Source: Candidatus Thalassarchaeaceae archaeon (GTDB lineage Archaea; Thermoplasmatota; Poseidoniia; Poseidoniales; Thalassarchaeaceae). Taken from it: 6,610 nucleotides of DNA. The first letter of the stretch is position 1. The number at the start of each line of letters is the position of its first letter. Below the pieces are notes generated by a model. The model was not told the origin of the DNA. It worked only from the letters and a program-made list of their open reading frames with translations, and did no database searches. Shown piece by piece: positions 4,902 to 6,610 of this stretch. Location of the stretch: positions 4,857 through 11,466 of the forward strand of contig DUIL01000011.1 of the NCBI GenBank assembly GCA_013330385.1, written 5' to 3'. Made by a program: the position numbers and the translations under genes.

Positions 4902-6610
4902 TCAAACTCTTTCTACTGAAACTGCCTGAACTTTGTATTCAGGGCAAAATGTGTAACCATCCGCTGAAGACGAAAGGACACTGTTAATTCCTATATCTGG
5001 GAAGTGGAATGTTGTGAATAAATTGCCTTTTCTCATCGAATCTCCGACTTGAGCAATCATTTTGATGCGGTTCCGTGGACTAGAAATCCAAACTTCATCA
5101 CCATTGCTGATACTTAGTGAATTGGCATCTTCATAATTCATTTCAAGATAATCTGAGTCTCTAAATTTAGCTAACTCTGTGCGACGCGTTTGGGTTCCTG
5201 AATTATAGTGGTAAATATTTCTCCCAGTAACTAATATGAAGGGGAATTCATCTGAAGGCCTTTCATTGGGTTCTGAATATTCGGGAGCCGCGAAATGCCC
5301 TAAACCACGACTGAACTGTTCGGAATGCATGACAGAAGTCCCAGGGTGTCCCGCATTAGGAGCAGGCCACTGAACTGCCTCTGGAGATTCAAGTCTGGAG
5401 TAATTAATTCCTCTAAAGTTTGGAGTAAGGCTGGCCAACTCATCCCAGACCTCCGAAGGACTCGGACCTGCAAGAATATCGTGACCAAGGCGTTGTGCTA
5501 ATTCAGCAACAATAATCCAATCCTCTTTGGCTTCACCTGGAGATTCAATGGCCTTACGGATCCTTTGCACCCTCCTCTCTCCATTTGTGTAGGTTCCATC
5601 TGACTCAAGGAAAGAGGCAGCAGGTAGGACAAGGTGAGCGAACTTAGCGGATTCACAGAAAAATATGTCCTGTACAATCAATAAATCAAGATTAGAAAGT
5701 GCTTTCTTAACAGCTAAGTTGTCAGGATCAGTATGTGCAATATCTGAACCTATCATGTACAATGAACGAAGTCCATTTTGATTGCCTACAGTTTGCAACA
5801 TTTCAGGATAAGTTAACCCGCTATTAGAAGGGGTTTCAACACCCCATATTTCAGAAAATGATTTCCTATTCGCTTCATCATCAACTGATTGATAATTTGT
5901 GTAAACATTAGGTAGGGCACCCATATCACATGAACCCTGAACATTATTTTGCCCGCGTAGTGGGTTAATACCGGTCCCAGGTCTTCCAACGTTGCCTGTT
6001 AGTAAGGCAAGGCTAGACAAGGCCATAACACCTTCAGAACCATGGCTGTGTTCTGTCATACCTAAACCATGGACTGACATTGCCGCACTAGATGTTGCAT
6101 ACATCTTTGCAGCGGCTTCGAGATCATCAATAGGTACGCCGGTTATTGAAGAGCAAATTTCTGGCGTCATTACTGAGCACATTTTTTTGTATGGTTCAAG
6201 ATTCTCAGTGCGAGAGTCCATCCACTCAGAATTAGCCTCTAATCCATCCCTTATGATAATATGAGATAATCCTTGATAGAGAGCAACATTAGTCCCAGGA
6301 CGTAGTTGAAGATGGACATCGGCCATCTTGGCAAGAGTTGTTTTCTTAGGGTCTGCTACTATCATTCCCATCCCTCGCTTACGTGCCCTTTTGATTCGTG
6401 AACCTGTAACTGGATGACCGTGTATTGGATTACAACCTGAAACCAATAACAAATCAGTTACATCAATATCTCCAAGACTGTTTGTCCCTGCACCAGCACC
6501 AAATACTGTCATCATTCCTTTGACCGTTGCCGAATGACAAACTCTTGCACAATTATCTACGTTGTTCGTACCGATAACTGCGCGCATTAATTTAGAACCA
6601 AGATAATTAA
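4902..6610 (-). CDS. fdhA: Formate dehydrogenase alpha subunit (molybdopterin oxidoreductase), 5' end off window
   Basis: The minus frame is open to the window edge; the ATG at 6587 is internal, since NYLGSKL precedes it in frame and continues the family pattern. Counting from that Met, NCARVCHSATV (12-22) puts Cys17 at the molybdenum/tungsten-ligand position, Sec in E. coli FdhF, with the catalytic His18 next to it. NPLRGQNNVQGSCDMG (208-223) contains Arg211, 194 residues after Cys17, nearly the Sec140-Arg333 spacing of E. coli FdhF. The pterin-binding C-terminal domain spans about 447-561 (VTGRNIYHYNSGTQTRR; FHFPDIGIN; PEYKVQAVSV). The enzyme family oxidises formate to CO2 through bis-MGD and a 4Fe-4S cluster; the cluster-binding N-terminus (about 115 residues or more) is outside. 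Electron-transfer partners would be expected upstream, beyond 6610. Other molybdoenzymes (nitrate reductase, NuoG-like) fit less well. Confidence 0.9.
   Translation of the reverse strand, partial: NYLGSKLMRAVIGTNNVDNCARVCHSATVKGMMTVFGAGAGTNSLGDIDVTDLLLVSGCNPIHGHPVTGSRIKRARKRGMGMIVADPKKTTLAKMADVHLQLRPGTNVALYQGLSHIIIRDGLEANSEWMDSRTENLEPYKKMCSVMTPEICSSITGVPIDDLEAAAKMYATSSAAMSVHGLGMTEHSHGSEGVMALSSLALLTGNVGRPGTGINPLRGQNNVQGSCDMGALPNVYTNYQSVDDEANRKSFSEIWGVETPSNSGLTYPEMLQTVGNQNGLRSLYMIGSDIAHTDPDNLAVKKALSNLDLLIVQDIFFCESAKFAHLVLPAASFLESDGTYTNGERRVQRIRKAIESPGEAKEDWIIVAELAQRLGHDILAGPSPSEVWDELASLTPNFRGINYSRLESPEAVQWPAPNAGHPGTSVMHSEQFSRGLGHFAAPEYSEPNERPSDEFPFILVTGRNIYHYNSGTQTRRTELAKFRDSDYLEMNYEDANSLSISNGDEVWISSPRNRIKMIAQVGDSMRKGNLFTTFHFPDIGINSVLSSSADGYTFCPEYKVQAVSVERV

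Noticed and set aside
5300..5488. Minus-strand frame of 62 codons inside the formate dehydrogenase
   Set aside because: It is a shadow of the long, motif-rich formate dehydrogenase frame.
5992..6264. Plus-strand frame of 90 codons antisense to the formate dehydrogenase
   Set aside because: The opposite strand encodes conserved formate dehydrogenase sequence; the frame has no start signal or recognisable motif.
1..6610. Search by eye for CRISPR repeats, tRNAs, insertion sequences and long direct repeats
   Set aside because: No regularly spaced repeats, cloverleaf signatures, transposase motifs or terminal inverted repeats were seen.

Overview
The window reads as a compact stretch of an archaeal chromosome. 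Four ribosomal proteins found only in archaea and eukaryotes (S19e, L39e, L31e, S17e) sit in a tight prokaryote-style operon with Shine-Dalgarno sites. The acidic proteins, moderate GC, very short intergenic gaps and a bacterial-type tag gene recall the Thermoplasmatota / marine group II-III euryarchaea. That placement is inference from style, not proof.

Layout: 1-480 (+) is the 3' end of tag, 3-methyladenine DNA glycosylase I. It converges, 7 nt apart, on a minus-strand operon that reads S19e (2383-1916), L39e (1906-1751), L31e (1745-1482), S17e (1479-1288) and a TrmJ-type RNA 2'-O-methyltransferase (1240-488). The L39e gene has only 51 codons and is easily missed. A divergent promoter region (2384-2504) holds a TATA element for this operon. 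To its right on the plus strand lie an unrecognised two-helix membrane protein with an acidic cytoplasmic tail (2505-3320) and a 504-residue TPR protein (3386-4900). The TPR gene ends 1 nt from the stop codon of a minus-strand, 5'-truncated molybdopterin oxidoreductase of the formate dehydrogenase alpha type (6610-4902).

The ribosomal genes and trmJ form one functional theme, ribosome assembly and tRNA modification, with stop codons embedded in or touching the next ribosome binding site. The membrane protein and TPR protein may be functionally linked by adjacency only; nothing in the sequence proves it. The formate dehydrogenase has a cysteine at the metal-ligand position and the expected neighbouring His and Arg, so it looks catalytically intact. 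No tRNA, rRNA, CRISPR array, insertion sequence or clear mobile element is visible. No gene-free stretch exceeds about 120 bases. I do not see a convincing new multi-gene system here; the least explained parts are the membrane protein and the TPR protein.
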